This document shows, in pieces, positions 1 to 11,550 of a DNA stretch of 64,000 bases; positions within the stretch are counted from its first letter, which is position 1, and every line of letters starts with the position of its first letter. Below the pieces are notes generated by a model. The model made no database searches. It saw only the letters and a program-made list of their open reading frames with translations, and was not told the DNA's origin. The stretch spans positions 15,322,095-15,386,094 of the forward strand of contig JAOWCC010000936.1 in the NCBI GenBank assembly GCA_030867875.1, read 5' to 3'. Origin of the DNA: Actinernus sp. WN-2022 (Eukaryota > Cnidaria > Anthozoa > Actiniaria > Actinernidae). The translations under genes and the position numbers were made by a program.

Positions 1-186
1 CCTGTGTAGTACCCAAGCCTTGCCATATATGGCATGTAGTGTTTTTCGAAATTCGAAGTGCTAGTAAAGCGATGGTCAAGAAATAAGCTTCTAGAAGTTA
101 GACCAATTGGTTCACCGGTGCATTCTGTTTAAGAAAGATAGTTGGAAGGAGTCACTTAATCAGTAAAGCGAGTTGCCAAATCTTAA

Positions 187-636
187 AGGGGAACTGAACC
201 CTAAAATCAATCCAATGTCTATACAAACATCTTTTTGAAATAAATAGGTTTAGCTATTTAATGTTTCTGTGTTGTGCGTCTAGGAAGAGAAAATCCGAAA
301 ACCTTACTCACAGCTTCCGCTATGTACAGACGGCTCAAGTCTTGTAATTTGTGATGTAGTACACGGGGAATAAATTAGTTTGGCCATGCTGTCTCCAACA
401 TTGAATAGCAACGGCTTCTAATTGCGGATCATTGTGTTTTCTTTGTGCTAGAAGTGTGATCGTTCTTCCTTGTGACGTACGTTATGGGGAAATTTGCACT
501 GAATTGAGCCGCCACACAATATACATTTCTCAGCGGAAAATCGTCCTCATAGACGCGCAACACAGAAAAATAAAATTATTTCTTTCGAATACATCTTTGC
601 AAAGACGCTGGGTTGATCTTAGGGTTCAGTTCCCCT
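187..636. mobile_element. TTAA-flanked long-TIR MITE
   Basis: The ends are inverted copies starting AGGGGAACTGAACCCTAA. Similarity between the two arms continues imperfectly for about 100 bp inward, so most of the element folds on itself. Each end abuts TTAA (183-186 and 637-640), the target of piggyBac and Kolobok transposons. No coding capacity is visible; short ORFs over it are chance. Superfamily is inferred only from the TTAA and the AG-starting termini. Confidence 0.72.
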
Positions 637-640
637 TTAA

Positions 641-1196
641 AGGATAAAGTTCCAAACCACGAAAAACAAGAGCAACAACAATAGCAATTGTTAAATTGGG
701 AGCAAAGGAAAACCATGGCACAGAGTTGCACACTGTAACCCTCAAAACTACATATACATATTCATCAATGTAATGGGAATTGCATAACTTTTTATAAGCT
801 GGGGGCAATATAAGTTTATGAACTAGCATTAAATTAATGTTATTGTCACAAATACTTTTCATATATATATTTCGCTTTACAGTTTCAAACTGAAAAAAAA
901 AACGATAAACACGTCGTTTCTAATGAGCGACAAAGTTTCATCTAACAAATTACATGTAAAGAGCACACTAACCCGGTAGGGGCACAAAATATTACTTCTG
1001 CACCCTCTAGACCTACAATATCTTCCAGTGAACTTGCATAGCTCTGGAGTTTAAACTGGGTGAGTTATGGGTACAATGGATAACAAGTTCAGTTAAGTTC
1101 CTGTAAAAATAAACTAGTTTGGATCTAGATTGACATTTATTTTGTCAGAAAAAAAAAACTATATACAGTTATCTCGCTAACATAAAATAAAATATA
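641..1196. other. Unassigned AT-rich spacer
   Basis: No gene, RNA or repeat with visible boundaries was recognised between the palindromic element and the gypsy LTR. Only A/T runs and short chance ORFs are present. Confidence 0.5.
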
Positions 1197-1338
1197 TGTG
1201 AGAGATTACCGGAAACATCCGCGCGTACGGGCGGAAATACGTCACATCACATTGTCCTTAGTTAGAAAACGGTGACCTTGAACTGGTGTAAGACACAGTG
1301 AGAGATCTTCGAGCTAGAGCTCGTGTTTGCAGTTCGTA
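1197..1338 (+). repeat. 5' LTR of gypsy element
   Basis: Direct repeat of 4841-4974, sharing the block GATTACCGGAAACATCCGCG and the end block GAGCTAGAGCTCGTGTTTG. It carries roughly 10 extra bases near 1240-1258 compared with the 3' copy. The 3' boundary is uncertain by a few bases because the copies diverge after GTTCGTA. Confidence 0.82.
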
Positions 1339-1358
1339 GTCGGCCAAAATTTCAAGAC

Positions 1359-2124
1359 ATGGTGGTCACAATTCTATCAGTACATTAACCTCGTTAAAGT
1401 TAAAGAGGTTGATCGAAAAGCCTATCTGCTCACTTTGTTAGACCAGCCAGCGTACACGGCCGTGGAATTATTACGATTACCTGAATAACTTTCGTTTGAA
1501 GCATTTACTGCACGGCTGAACCAGCGCTTTGATTCGGGCAAATCCAAAGAAGATTACAAATTTCAACTTCCTGCTAGACATCAAAAGCTTAATGAGAATA
1601 TTGACAGTTTCGCAGATTGTTTAATGGAACTGGTTGATAATGCCTATCCCGATGCAGAGTATAGCTTTAAAGTAAAGCTTGCAAGAGACCAATTTATTCA
1701 AGGGGTTGAGATAAGCGACGATATAAGGGAGAGGGTATTTATGAGCCAGCCAGAAACGCTCGCTGATGCAGTTCGCACTGTACACCAAATGGAGAGCGCC
1801 CGTAAAGCGTGTAAATCTAGCCAAACCGGGGGAAAATCCAGATCAGTAAATGCAGTAGCTGCATCTAGCGATGACAAAATCTCGGCTGAAATTCGCGAGC
1901 TCAAAGAACTAGTTGTTGGAATGAACATAAAAATTCAAGAAGTAGAGGGAAAAAGCTCTGATCCCCGCGCCGTACTAATGTTGAATGTTATTCCTGTCAT
2001 GGGTACGGGCACTATGCCAGAGAGTGTTCAGCAGCGGGAAATTCAGGAAAGGCATCGGGAAACTGGGAAGGGGGCCTGCCATGGGGCAGCCATGTCTCTC
2101 AAAATCAGTAACTTCCGCCCCTGA
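1359..2124 (+). pseudogene. gag remnant (capsid-like, CCHC knuckle)
   Basis: Structural Gag part of the gypsy element. An open stretch from 1624 encodes a helical capsid-like region (motif RDQFIQGVEISDDIRERVF) followed by a coiled, charged tail. A retroviral-type zinc knuckle C-x2-C-x4-H-x4-C lies at about 1986-2027 but in a different frame, so there is a frameshift just before it. The part before 1624 also changes frame and has stops. In the family this protein packages element RNA into cytoplasmic particles; here it is dead. Confidence 0.75.
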
Positions 2125-2129
2125 ACATG

Positions 2130-2710
2130 TGAACGAAAACCATCAGTCATCTGGGCCAGACCAAAGCAAACGAGTCATTTCAGTCATATCAGATTCTGGT
2201 ATTTATATTACAGGACTTGTAAATCATCGAATTACACATATTTTACTGGACACCGGGGCTACATTGAGCGAGAAAACATGGCCGATAAAGAGTGTTGTTA
2301 GCTCAGAACTGAAGCCGGTATCATGAACTTTGACCACAGCGAACGGAAATGTTTTGAATGTTCTAGGAGAAACCAAAACAAGGCTTCGCTTAGGTAAATT
2401 TGATGGTGACTGGAATATCATTGTGGCACGTGGATTGACTCATGAATGTTTACTGGGGTCGGATTTTTTCCAACACTATAAATGTCAACTTTGTTATGAT
2501 ACTGGAACATTTACTATTGCGGAAGCAGAGGTACCCAGAAGATTCCAGACGGGAAGTACAGGAGTATGTAGGGTCTACCTGGAAAGGGATGTGGTCCAGG
2601 AACTGAGCAACTACTTACAGGGAATCTTGAGGGAGGGTTTGAGCGTAATAATGGGAGCCCAGGGAGACAGACATTTGCGTAGCACGACCACTGGTGATAC
2701 CCAATGATGG
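2130..2710 (+). pseudogene. Aspartic protease remnant of pol
   Basis: A retropepsin-like segment with active-site motif LLDTGATLS at about 2246-2272, and a later part with GLTHECLLGSDFF, matching the C-terminal flap/ILG-type region of gypsy proteases. The two halves are in different frames (break near 2327). In intact elements the protease cleaves Gag-Pol. Confidence 0.78.
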
Positions 2711-2854
2711 TCTAGCAGTAGTACACCTCACCAATTTTACTGACCAGCCAATTAAAGTATGTTCAAATTCCCCCATAGGACAGTATAGCCCATTAGGTTG
2801 TATGAATGGTCAAACAACGCCTAAAGGCATTGACATTGAAAAGGAGTTTGGAGT

Positions 2855-3735
2855 GTGGGTAGAGCTCAATGTACCAGTGTAACCCTAGACAGTGAGGTAC
2901 AACCAGGTAAATACAGTGAAGAAGACAACGGGGTGAATAGTAAGGAGTCGCCTTTTGCATTAGAGTCCGATAATCTGACGGGAGAACAAAAGGAACAGTT
3001 CGTCTCTCTGATGAATGAATTTACCGATGTGTTTGCAAATAATAACTCAGATTTGGGCAAGACGGACCTGATCGAGCACTGCATTGATATAGGCGATTCA
3101 AGACCTGTGAAGAAGCCACCAAGACGAACACCCTCTCATCAAAGAGAAGTCATCGACCGTCAGCTGGAAGACCTACTAGCCCAAGGGATGATTGAACCAT
3201 CGCAGAGTCCCTGGAGTAGCCCGGTGGTCCTGGTCCGGAAGCACGACGGCACCTACAGGATGCGCATTGATTATAGACGTTTAAATCAGTGCACGGTGAA
3301 AGATGCACATCCTCTCCCTAGGACTGACGATGTACTGGAAGTCATGGAAGGCGCCCATTGTTTTTCCTGCCTGGACCTCTCGTCTGGTTACTGGTAAATG
3401 AAGGTCGCTGAGAAAGATAGGTCGAAAACATATCATTCGTTACACATCGTGGCCAATTCCAATGGACAGTAATGCCCTTCGGGCTTACAAATGGACCCGC
3501 CAGCTTTCAGAGACTAATGAACATGGGGTTGAGTAGGTTGACCTGGACACATTGTCTAGTTTATATAGATGATATAATCATCTGGTCTAAGTCGTTCGAG
3601 GAGCATTTGTATCGTCTACGTCAAGTTTTCAGTAGGATACGGCAAGCTAGACTCAAACTTAAGCTTGCGAAATGTCAGTTTCTTAAAGAGAGTCACATTT
3701 CTCGGTCATGTTGTATCATCTCAAGGCATTGAAAC
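2855..3735 (+). pseudogene. Reverse transcriptase remnant of pol
   Basis: Ty3/gypsy RT in several frames. The first part has the connection to protease, then fingers and palm motifs SPWSSPVVLVRKHDGTYRM, DYRRLN and LDLSSGYW, closed by a TAA at 3396-3398 where the family normally continues. A second frame from 3472 starts with MPFGLTNGPASFQRLMN and contains the catalytic box VYIDDIIIWS. The catalytic YIDD is intact, but the frame breaks at 3398-3472 and near 3700 prevent a functional protein. Confidence 0.92.
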
Positions 3736-4400
3736 GGGCCCCGAGAAGACTAAGGCAGTAGGTGAGTGGCCAGTTCCAGTGGACGTCAAGGAGTTACAAT
3801 GGTTCTTAGGCCTCGCAGGTTATTACAGGCGCTTCATCGCAGAATTCTCAACCGTTGCACAGCCCTTATATCGGCTGTGCAAGAAGACCGTTCCTTTCCA
3901 CTGGGGTACTGAGCAAAAAGTCGCCTTCGAGAAACTGAAGATTTCGCTGGTCAGTGCGCCTGTTCTGACATATCCCGACTTTTCAGCAGAGGCTGGGATG
4001 TTCACCCTCGACACAGATGCTAGCCAGCAACTTGGTATATGTGGTGTCCTTTCCCAGCTGCAACCGGATGGAACGGAGAGAGTTATTGCATACGGTAGTC
4101 GTTCTCTAAATGAACATGAGAAAAACTACTGTACCACACGCCTCGAGATGTTAGCACTGGTAACATACGTAGATCACTTCCATTACTATCTGTTGGGGCA
4201 CAGGTTTTATGTGAGGACTTTCATAATTCGTTAAGATGGTTGATGTTGTTCAAACAGCCTGAAGGGCAGGTGGCCCGCTGGTTGGAAAGACTGCAAGAAT
4301 ATGACTTCGAAGGCAAGCATCGACCAGGCCGATATCATGTTAATGCAGATGCGATGTCCCGAAACCCAAGACGTCATCATGGACAATGCCCTTCTTGTGT
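3700..4400 (+). pseudogene. RNase H remnant of pol
   Basis: The RT thumb/connection (FLGHVVSSQGIETGPEKTKA, FLGLAGYYRRFI) leads to a gypsy RNase H with LDTDASQQLGICGVLSQ, the YGSRSLNEHEKNY block, EMLAL and, in another frame after a break near 4234, RPGRYHVNADAMSRNP. This is the standard order in Ty3/gypsy. The enzyme removes template RNA after reverse transcription. A stop and frame change near 4232 inactivate it. Confidence 0.9.
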
Positions 4401-4579
4401 GCCCACAGGAAATACCGAATCATCTGTTGCTGAGATGACTTTCAAGCAGTCTGTTGTGAAAGAGAATGTGGCTACTGAAGATGTGTGGTCGAGAGAATCG
4501 GTTGCAAGCGTGCAAAAAGACGATGTCGATGTGGGATCAGTGTTGACCTGTTGCAGGAAAAAGAGAAACCTCTAAGCAG

Positions 4580-4840
4580 ATGTTACAGTCCATGAGCCAC
4601 ACTTCATGTGCGATAATGGCCCAGTTTGAGCTTCTGGAGGTCCAGAATGGTGTACTGTATCGGAAAGAGCAGAATGGAAAGAAAGCATCCAGGAGTCAAG
4701 TAGTTTTGCCAGAAAAGCTTGTACAACCGGCGCTACAAGAGTGTCATGATGGGATAGCTGGTGCACACCTGGGGCGGTTTAAAACACTGAAACGGATGAA
4801 AGCCCGTTTTTGGCGTCCAGGTCTTCTGCGGTGGGGATGA
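4580..4840 (+). pseudogene. Integrase N-terminal zinc domain, truncated
   Basis: The segment LQECHDGIAGAHLGRFKTLK through RFWRPGL is the H2C2 zinc-binding start of gypsy integrase. It stops abruptly at the 3' LTR; the second zinc cysteine pair, the DDE core and the chromodomain region are absent. The element therefore suffered an internal deletion joining integrase codon ~80 to the LTR. Confidence 0.82.
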
Positions 4841-4974
4841 TGTGAGATTACCGGAAACATCCGCGCGTACGGGCGGAAATACATTGACCTTAGTTAGAAA
4901 ACGGTAACCTTGAACTCGTGTTACTGACACAGTGAGAGAGTTTCGAGCTAGAGCTCGTGTTTGTAGTTCGTACA
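4841..4974 (+). repeat. 3' LTR of gypsy element
   Basis: Direct copy of the 1197-1338 repeat, beginning TGTGAGATTACCGG. If the end is placed at TACA the LTR has canonical TG...CA termini. It follows directly on the truncated integrase frame. Confidence 0.82.
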
Positions 4975-5182
4975 ACGCGAAATAACGTTGTGTTTAGAAC
5001 TAAACTTCACATATACATAAATATAATAATAAAATATTAGATCACATTAATTCAATATATTGATTTAGATAATGTGATCTAATATAGTAAGTATTAGATC
5101 ACATTAATTCAATATTTAAAATACTGATGTAGCTTAACATGAAAAGAGAACATTAAAGAACCTTGTGGAAAGCTGTTTCATT
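4975..5182. repeat. AT-rich palindromic block
   Basis: The sequence TATTAGATCACATTAATTC occurs at about 5035 and again at about 5093, with the inverse TAATGTGATCTAATA between them (about 5073-5087). This can form a short hairpin. No gene is seen. Confidence 0.6.
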
Positions 5183-6155
5183 CAAAAATAGATTTCGTTT
5201 ATATTTCTACCATGAATGGTACTATATATCCTTACTACTAAAATGTAGTTAGATTGATTGAAAAGTTTATTTTACTCCCATTTCGAGGGGTTGAATGGTT
5301 AGTCCTGCTAACAGGCCAAAAAGTTTTTATTTTCAGTGACGTGACACTGGGTGTTTAGGGCCCACTCAAACATTCTTCGCAGCATTTCAACTTTCAAATT
5401 TTCCACACATTCAATATATTATTACTTCTTTTTACCCTTGATGTGAGATTTGGACATTTGGATGCTCGAAATAGGAAGAAAATTTAATTGTAATCGAACC
5501 CATTCAAAGAGTAACTCGATCAGCCCAAAATTATAGCTTTTCAAAAATGCAGAATTCTCACTTGTGGCACCTAGGCCAGACCTAAATATTCATTCTAGGC
5601 ATAGATTAAGAACTATTTTGTAGAAGAATGCAATAAAACCTGCGGCACAATGCGATTTCGAGGAGTAGGTTTCAAGTTAATTTAGCCGTTAATTTGTTCA
5701 TTTCGCCAACTTCTCTGCCTCTGGCGTGACACAACTCCCATTTCAGACTTATGACTATTTAACTGCTCCTTTATCAAATCGGCTAGAACTATTTCGGTTT
5801 ATAAAAAGGTTATCCGTTTATAATGGAACAACCCATAGAGTGCTTTGTGTGTTATATTTCGGTTCCATCAACACAATAATTCAGGTCCTTCGCTAAGACT
5901 CTGCAGACTGTGTGGTGTTGTGTGACTCCCCACTAACTTTGGTCTTCTGTCGAGTTCCTAGTTTCGAACACGTTGAAGACGTTTTTCTTGTGGTAATTAA
6001 ATAGCTGGAGGAAGGAATTCGGTTAATCAGGTATTAAACTCGATCGAAATCTAGAGGAAAACTCACGAAAAGCGAGTGTTGCAATTTCTTAATTAAATAT
6101 AAATCGATAATTGATTATCGATTTATAATTATCGGGGAATTTCTTTTCGTGGTGG
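5183..6155 (+). repeat. Left arm of ~970-bp inverted repeat
   Basis: Reverse complement, with scattered differences, of 9425-10397. Matching landmarks include CAAAAATAGATTTCG at the outer end, CCCATTTCGAGGGGTTGAAT, CCTAGGCCAGACCTAAATATT and, at the inner end, ATCGATTTATAATTATCGGG. No target duplication is apparent outside either outer end. It may be a long TIR of one large element or two opposed copies of an unidentified repeat. No open frame spans it. Confidence 0.85.
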
Positions 6156-6164
6156 TTGTTGGCC

Positions 6165-6300
6165 AGGGTTGGAGCCCTGGTAACATATAAGTTGAGTTGG
6201 TTGGTATCTTGCCTTCATCTTGCTCCGAGGGTTTATCCGTGCGGAGTCTCCTTAGCCTTCTTCCCCTCTCCTCCATATTATAAACCCGTGTTACTACAAC
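6165..6300 (+). repeat. SINE body fragment (coral-type)
   Basis: Contains GTTGAGTTGGTTGGTATCTT, CTTGCTCCGAGGGTTT and a cytosine-rich end, the tRNA-unrelated body shared with copies near 26468, 38330 and 45640. The tRNA head is not recognisable here. Confidence 0.6.
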
Positions 6301-6812
6301 ACGGTGATACGTTCTCCCGGAAATTGTGTCGGATAGGGGTGGGTCGCGGAGATATCAAAACCCTGACCCTGTTTAAGGGTGAAAAATCGGAAAGTTGCTT
6401 ACCTTTCTAAGGCCTGAAACTGAAATGTGAGACCCTATTCAAGGGACAAGTGATTAAATGATTAATATGTATGCAATGATTTACCTTTATTTTTAGATTG
6501 TAACGTTTAGTTGTCATCATTGATAAAGCTGGTCTGGCCAGCATAACTATATCTCTCGCAAGGCACTGACACGTTTTGTTCAGATTTGCTTGGTTTTTGG
6601 CTTTTCGCCACACGTAATGACGTGTGACCCGATATAACCAAGCATTTCTGTTGCTCGAAACTAGATCAGTGCTTTTTAGCTCAGTCCGGGTCGATGGTGC
6701 AGTGGTACCGAAGCCTGCGTACTGTTTGCTATGCCATACTGACGAGTTCTAATAAGAACGAAACAGCTGTCTATGGCTGCAATCTGGTCCGAGCGCTTTT
6801 CGTGTCAGGCCT
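6301..6812. other. Unassigned spacer
   Basis: No recognisable gene or bounded repeat. It ends with the left copy of the 9-bp target duplication of the next element. Confidence 0.4.
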
Positions 6813-6821
6813 AGCTAACCG

Positions 6822-7211
6822 TAGCCTGCTATGCAGACGTATTTTTCACTCTCATAAATTCGAATAAAAAAGTAACGTCTGCTTACCGGAGCGCTTAATT
6901 AGTTTCCAATATGCAAGCATGATATCAGCACGTTTGTTTTATTTTTCTGCCCAATCAAAGCCATTGTTATAATTTTAGTGAATTGGCGCGCCAATGAACA
7001 CTCTCCTATGATTGGGCAATGGCAACTGTATTGTATGAATCATTTTAAATGTAACATTACGTCACTTTCCAGGATATGGAAGGTAAAATCTGATTGGTCC
7101 ATAACACAATGAGGTGTGCATATTGGAAACCAATTAAGCGCTCGGGTAAGCAGACGTTACTTTTTTCTTCGAATTTACGAGGGTGAAAAAATACGTCTGC
7201 ATAGCAGGCTA
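6822..7211. mobile_element. Mutator-like MITE with 9-bp TSD
   Basis: The ends TAGCCTGCTATGCAGACG are inverted copies and the TIR similarity runs about 100 bp. The flanks carry an exact 9-bp direct duplication AGCTAACCG at 6813-6821 and 7212-7220. Long TIRs plus a 9-bp TSD are diagnostic of the Mutator (MULE) superfamily. The 390-bp interior has no coding potential, so it depends on a transposase elsewhere. Confidence 0.88.
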
Positions 7212-7221
7212 AGCTAACCGT

Positions 7222-8840
7222 AGTGCTTTGTGTTGTATATCAGCTTTATTTTTACGTTGTATATCAGCTTTGCTGTAGTCTTCGGACTTTTCATTCGTTG
7301 AGCAAATGCACGATACTGCAAAGCAAGAGTTTAATAGAGGAAAGAAACAACCGTATACGTACCCTATTTTTAAGGATAACAAAATATGAGAAACTTTTTA
7401 AGGGTGCGGAACCTCAAAAACCATACCTTATCCCGCTTATATATGGGAGTAGTTTCCTGAAATAATGCATATTTATATAATTTAACCTGACTTACGGTCC
7501 AAAAATATATACTTTGATAAAGACAACAGAAGTGTGAAGCTGTTATTGTTCAAACAGAAACGGCTCATAATAAGTCAATGTTGAAATCACGATGCATGGT
7601 TCACATGTAGTAGCGCCCTCTTCTTCACTTCTTGTATTTACAGCCTTGTGTTGCCACATTTCATTCAACAGAATGGCGGCCTTGAGGCTCTGCTTAGCCG
7701 AAGAACCGCTGCATGGCCGGTAATTTTACAGTAGTGCTCGTGATCGCATTTATTTGAAAATAGACGGCACTGTTGTGTTCGTGAATCGTGTACATCAGTT
7801 AATTTGTAAAACGACAATGGAGTGAATCCTTACTGATGTATTTATTAGTATAATTTCCTCAATTCAGCCGTGGCCGTAGCTAGTGAAGAGGCGGGGGGGG
7901 CACCGAATAAGTTTTGGAGAGCCAGATAATCTTTCCTCTTCGCATAGCATGCAATGAAGTAGAAAATGTTCCTCATCTTCAGTGTTTGTTGTACAGTAGA
8001 AACTTTAACGTACACCGCTTCCCCCACCCAGGCACTGAAAATGATTTACACAAATTAAATGCCAAACACCTGTAATATTTGCATCCAATACTAATGAGGG
8101 TCCATCATTAACTGCCAGCTCATGTTGTGCATGACTCGTGAGTCCAAAAACTAGAAAAAACCGGGGTTTAAAGCAGCTTCTACCTTGCCTATAGTGTTGT
8201 GTAGTTAGTTTTATTTTCTAGTTTTCACAACACATACGCGGACCGGACTACACAGACACAATGATAAGCGACCTCCTATTTTGTGTAAAAAGCCCATTTT
8301 ACACTACACTGATTTTTTTTGGCATGGCTCGGACAAAAGTGGTACGGGTACCAAAAATATCGGTTCGCTACCTCGTTTACACTATAGTTTTCTTGCCAAA
8401 TGTTTGGTACTGTCTATTTACCTAAGAACGCATGCGCTGCTCGTCCATGCATCCAAGGTGGCGGATAAAGAAAGTTTGGAAGTCTGTAGATTTGGCAAAG
8501 GTATGAAAAAAGCCGTTAGTGAAACGGCAGGGGGAAAAAACGGGACTGTTCACGAGGTTAGCGACTACGCTGGCTCTCCTCCTTCGGTGTTTTTGCGTTT
8601 TCCAGGTTTCATATCATGGTTTTTTCTTTCATTATTTTGAGAAGTTCCGCCGAAGTGTAAACAAACATCGGCGTGTGACCGCTTGCCAATACGAACGAAG
8701 GCTATGGATTAAAATCGCCTTTCGCTCGGATGATCGTGTACACTGCAAATTTTACCCGAGTTGAACTTGTATTTCTGGTACACGTACCAATTTTACGCGT
8801 GCTTGTACTACCTATAAAGGTAAAGGCAAAGCGCGCGACC
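7222..8840. other. Unassigned spacer
   Basis: No gene recognised. Motifs of the type GGTAC..GTACC recur at about 8340, 8776 and 9230, with a shared stretch TACACTGCAAATTTTACCCGAG-like near 8737 and 9195. This suggests a degraded DNA-transposon copy later interrupted by the SINE at 8845-9100, but boundaries are not clear. Confidence 0.35.
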
Positions 8841-8844
8841 TTAT

Positions 8845-9100
8845 TTAACGTTGGTAACTCGTGACAGTCTTGTAAGACTGATAACCTTGAGGTCGACGTG
8901 GGACCTACGATTTAGCGTCCTTATCCGAGAAGACGTGAAGGTGTAACAATTTGCAGTTCGTGAACGAGATTGTTTCACAAAGGCAGCACCTTCTACTCGG
9001 TTATTTTAAGACCCTGAGTGTTGGTCCGGCCGGGGCTGAATCCGCGACATCCCGCACAACAGATGGCGGAGCTTAATCACTGGGCTAACCGGGAGGCAGT
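8845..9100 (-). repeat. tRNA-derived SINE
   Basis: Read on the minus strand it starts with a tRNA-like head: an A box TTAGCCCAGTGATTAAG and a B box GGATTCAGCCCC, the internal RNA polymerase III promoter. A body with GACCCTGAGTGTTGGTC on the plus strand and a conserved-looking central region follows. The head and body organisation is typical of tRNA-derived SINEs. A poly(A) tail is not obvious. Confidence 0.65.
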
Positions 9101-9424
9101 AGATAGAAGGGTATAGAGAAGTATTTTTAGAAGAGCCAGCACGGCTAAAATGTTTGGTTTGGCACGGGTAAAATTAGGCGTGGCAAACCATTTACGCTGC
9201 AAAATTCATCCGAGCCGCTCTTTTTTTGGTACGTGTACCAATTTTATCCTATCGGTGCTAAAAATCCAGTATAACTACAGTGTACATGAACCTAAGAAAA
9301 AAAAAACTCGGCCGACGATCCGCCGATTTCACACACAAAAATAACCTTTTATTTTACTGATTCGAAATGATGCCGCGCATTTCGGCGACGTGCTTTAAGT
9401 AACAAACGAACACAACACAACTAA
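9101..9424. other. Unassigned spacer
   Basis: Continues the degraded GGTACGTGTACC-containing repeat that also lies left of the SINE. No coding sequence was seen. Confidence 0.35.
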
Positions 9425-10397
9425 CAGTAACGACCAAAAGAAATCCCCCGATAATTATAAAATCGATAATCATTTATCGATTAATATTTAATTAAGAAAT
9501 TGCAACTCTCGCTTTTCATGAGTTTTCCTCTGGATTTCGATCAACTGGTTTGAGTTTAATACCTGATTAACCGAATTCCTTCCTCCAGCTATTTAAGGAC
9601 CACAAGAAAAACGTCTTCAACGTGTTCGAAACTAGGGACTCGACAGAAGACCAAAGTTAGTGGGGAGTCACACAACACCACGACTAAGGCTGAGCGAAGG
9701 ACCTGAATTATTGTGTTGATGGAACCGAAACACACAAAGCACTCTATGGGTTGTTCCATTATTAACGGATAACCTTTTTATAAACATGCTGAAATAGTTC
9801 TAGCTGAGTCGATAAAGGACCAGTTAAATAGTCATAAGTCTGAAATGGGAGTTGTGTCACGCCAGAGAAGTTAGCGAAATGAATAAATTAACGGCTAAAT
9901 TAACTTGAAACCTACTCCTCGAAATCGCATTGTGCCGCAGGTTTTATTGCATAATTCCACAAAATAGTTCTTTATCTATGCCTAGAATGGATATTTAGGT
10001 CTGGCCTAGGTGCCACAAGTGAGAATTCTGCATTTTTGAAAAGCTATAATTTTGGGCTGATCGAGTTACTCTTTGAATGGGCTCGATTAAAATTTAATTT
10101 TCTTCCTATTTCGAGCATTTAAATGTCCAAATCTCACATCAAGGGTAAAAAGAAGTAATAATCTATTGAATGTGTGTAAAATTTTAAAGTTGAAATGCTG
10201 CGAAGAATATTTGAGTGGACCCTAAAAACCCAGTGTCACGGCACTGAAAATAAGAACTTTTTGGCCTGTTAGCAGGACTAACCATTCAACCCCTCGAAAT
10301 GGGAGTAAAATAAACTTTTCAATCAATCTAACTACATTTTAGTAGTAAGGATAGATAGTACCATTCATGGTAGAAATATAAACGAAATCTATTTTTG
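9425..10397 (-). repeat. Right arm of ~970-bp inverted repeat
   Basis: Inverted partner of 5183-6155; the inner end is near the CCCCCGATAATTATAAAATCG block and the outer end at CTATTTTTG. See the left arm. Indels of a few bases distinguish the arms, so they have diverged since duplication or insertion. Confidence 0.85.
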
Positions 10398-11546
10398 GGT
10401 CCGAGATCGAGTGGACCGCTCTTACAGAGACAGCCTCTTAAGTATGTTAAGGCCTGGGTCATTGACCGAAAATTGGAAAACACATTTTTAAAGATTATGA
10501 GCTAGAACCTTGACAAAAATATGGGATAAAGAACATTAACTAGGTTTTTGAATTTTTGGTGGCAAGTGACTAGCTATTATTACGAATATCAGGGGGAAAA
10601 CTCCTTCTAAAATGGGTTGCGCGTTTTCACCTAGCCGAAACAAGTTACTGTATCCAGTATATTTTGAATACTGATTTCTACAAACTCACGCTTAGAGAGC
10701 TTGACCTTCGTTTAGGTATATTCAGCAAAACGGGTAACGTGACCACATCCCCCCTTAATATATTATCCCCTAATCAATAAAAACAAGATATCTGACCGTG
10801 ATTCTATTTGACTTGTTAAATCAATCTTATTTTCATGATGAATTTTTCCGATGTATAAAACTGGCACCCCATTCTTTATAATGTGTTTCTCTTCGCTATG
10901 ACGTCACTGATCACGTGATCCACATAAGAATAACTTCAAATGTCGAGGAAGTCAATCCAACAAAACTTTATGTTATAATTTAATTTTTTTAACTATTAAT
11001 AAAGTAAGACAATAAAACATTAAATCTTTACTAGGGGTCTGGCAACAAGTCAAACACAGGCGTTGATATACTTGAACGTTTTTAGCTGATTGTTCTATAA
11101 AAATACTTAAAGTGCATATAAGCCCTGGCTAATTATATTTCGTACGAAGAGATTAGATGCCATAGACAAAGGATTCCGGAATAAAAATGGATTAATTTGT
11201 CATGGTGTATTCGCCGTTCAACGTTGCCCAAAAACGTGTCTTGGGTTTCCTGTAGACGAAAATCAAGCGCGCTAGAGCGCTTTACAAAATTGGCACTGGA
11301 TCTAGTTTGACGTCATCAACAGCACACGCTCGATGCTCCATTGCATGAAAGGCCTTGCCGAATAAACGAATAAAGCTCTCCGAAACGTTTAGCGCGATAT
11401 TATCATCTTCCTCGGTTACCTATTCAATTATTTTGCAAATAAGCCAACGTTTTAAACCCGCGAAGAGACGAGTTATGTTGATGACGTCACGTTTTATTCT
11501 CGTCCTAGTCTCCGAAGGTGCGCGGAAATTATTCTACATTTGGAAG
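10398..11546. other. Unassigned spacer
   Basis: AT-rich with no supported gene. A CRE-like TGACGTCA and an ATCACGTGAT palindrome occur near 10900, and several TGACGTCA-like sites recur near 11310 and 11480. Their function is unknown. Confidence 0.35.
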
Positions 11547-11550
11547 TTAA

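Larger units (their letters stand above)
1197..4974 (+). mobile_element. Degenerate Ty3/gypsy LTR retrotransposon
   Basis: Two direct repeats of about 135-145 bp bound gag and pol remains in the usual gypsy order: capsid-like gag, CCHC knuckle, aspartic protease, reverse transcriptase, RNase H and the zinc-binding start of integrase. The integrase catalytic core is missing: the reading frame runs into the 3' LTR at 4841. At least six frame changes or stops break the polyprotein, so it is inactive. The LTRs begin TGTGAG and are very short for this class. No clear target duplication was found. Confidence 0.9.

Noticed and set aside
4975..5182. Target-site duplications outside the 970-bp arms
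   Set aside because: The flanks of 5183 and 10397 share no convincing direct repeat.
9044..9100. True tRNA gene on the minus strand
   Set aside because: A and B boxes are present but no proper cloverleaf was found and a SINE body follows.
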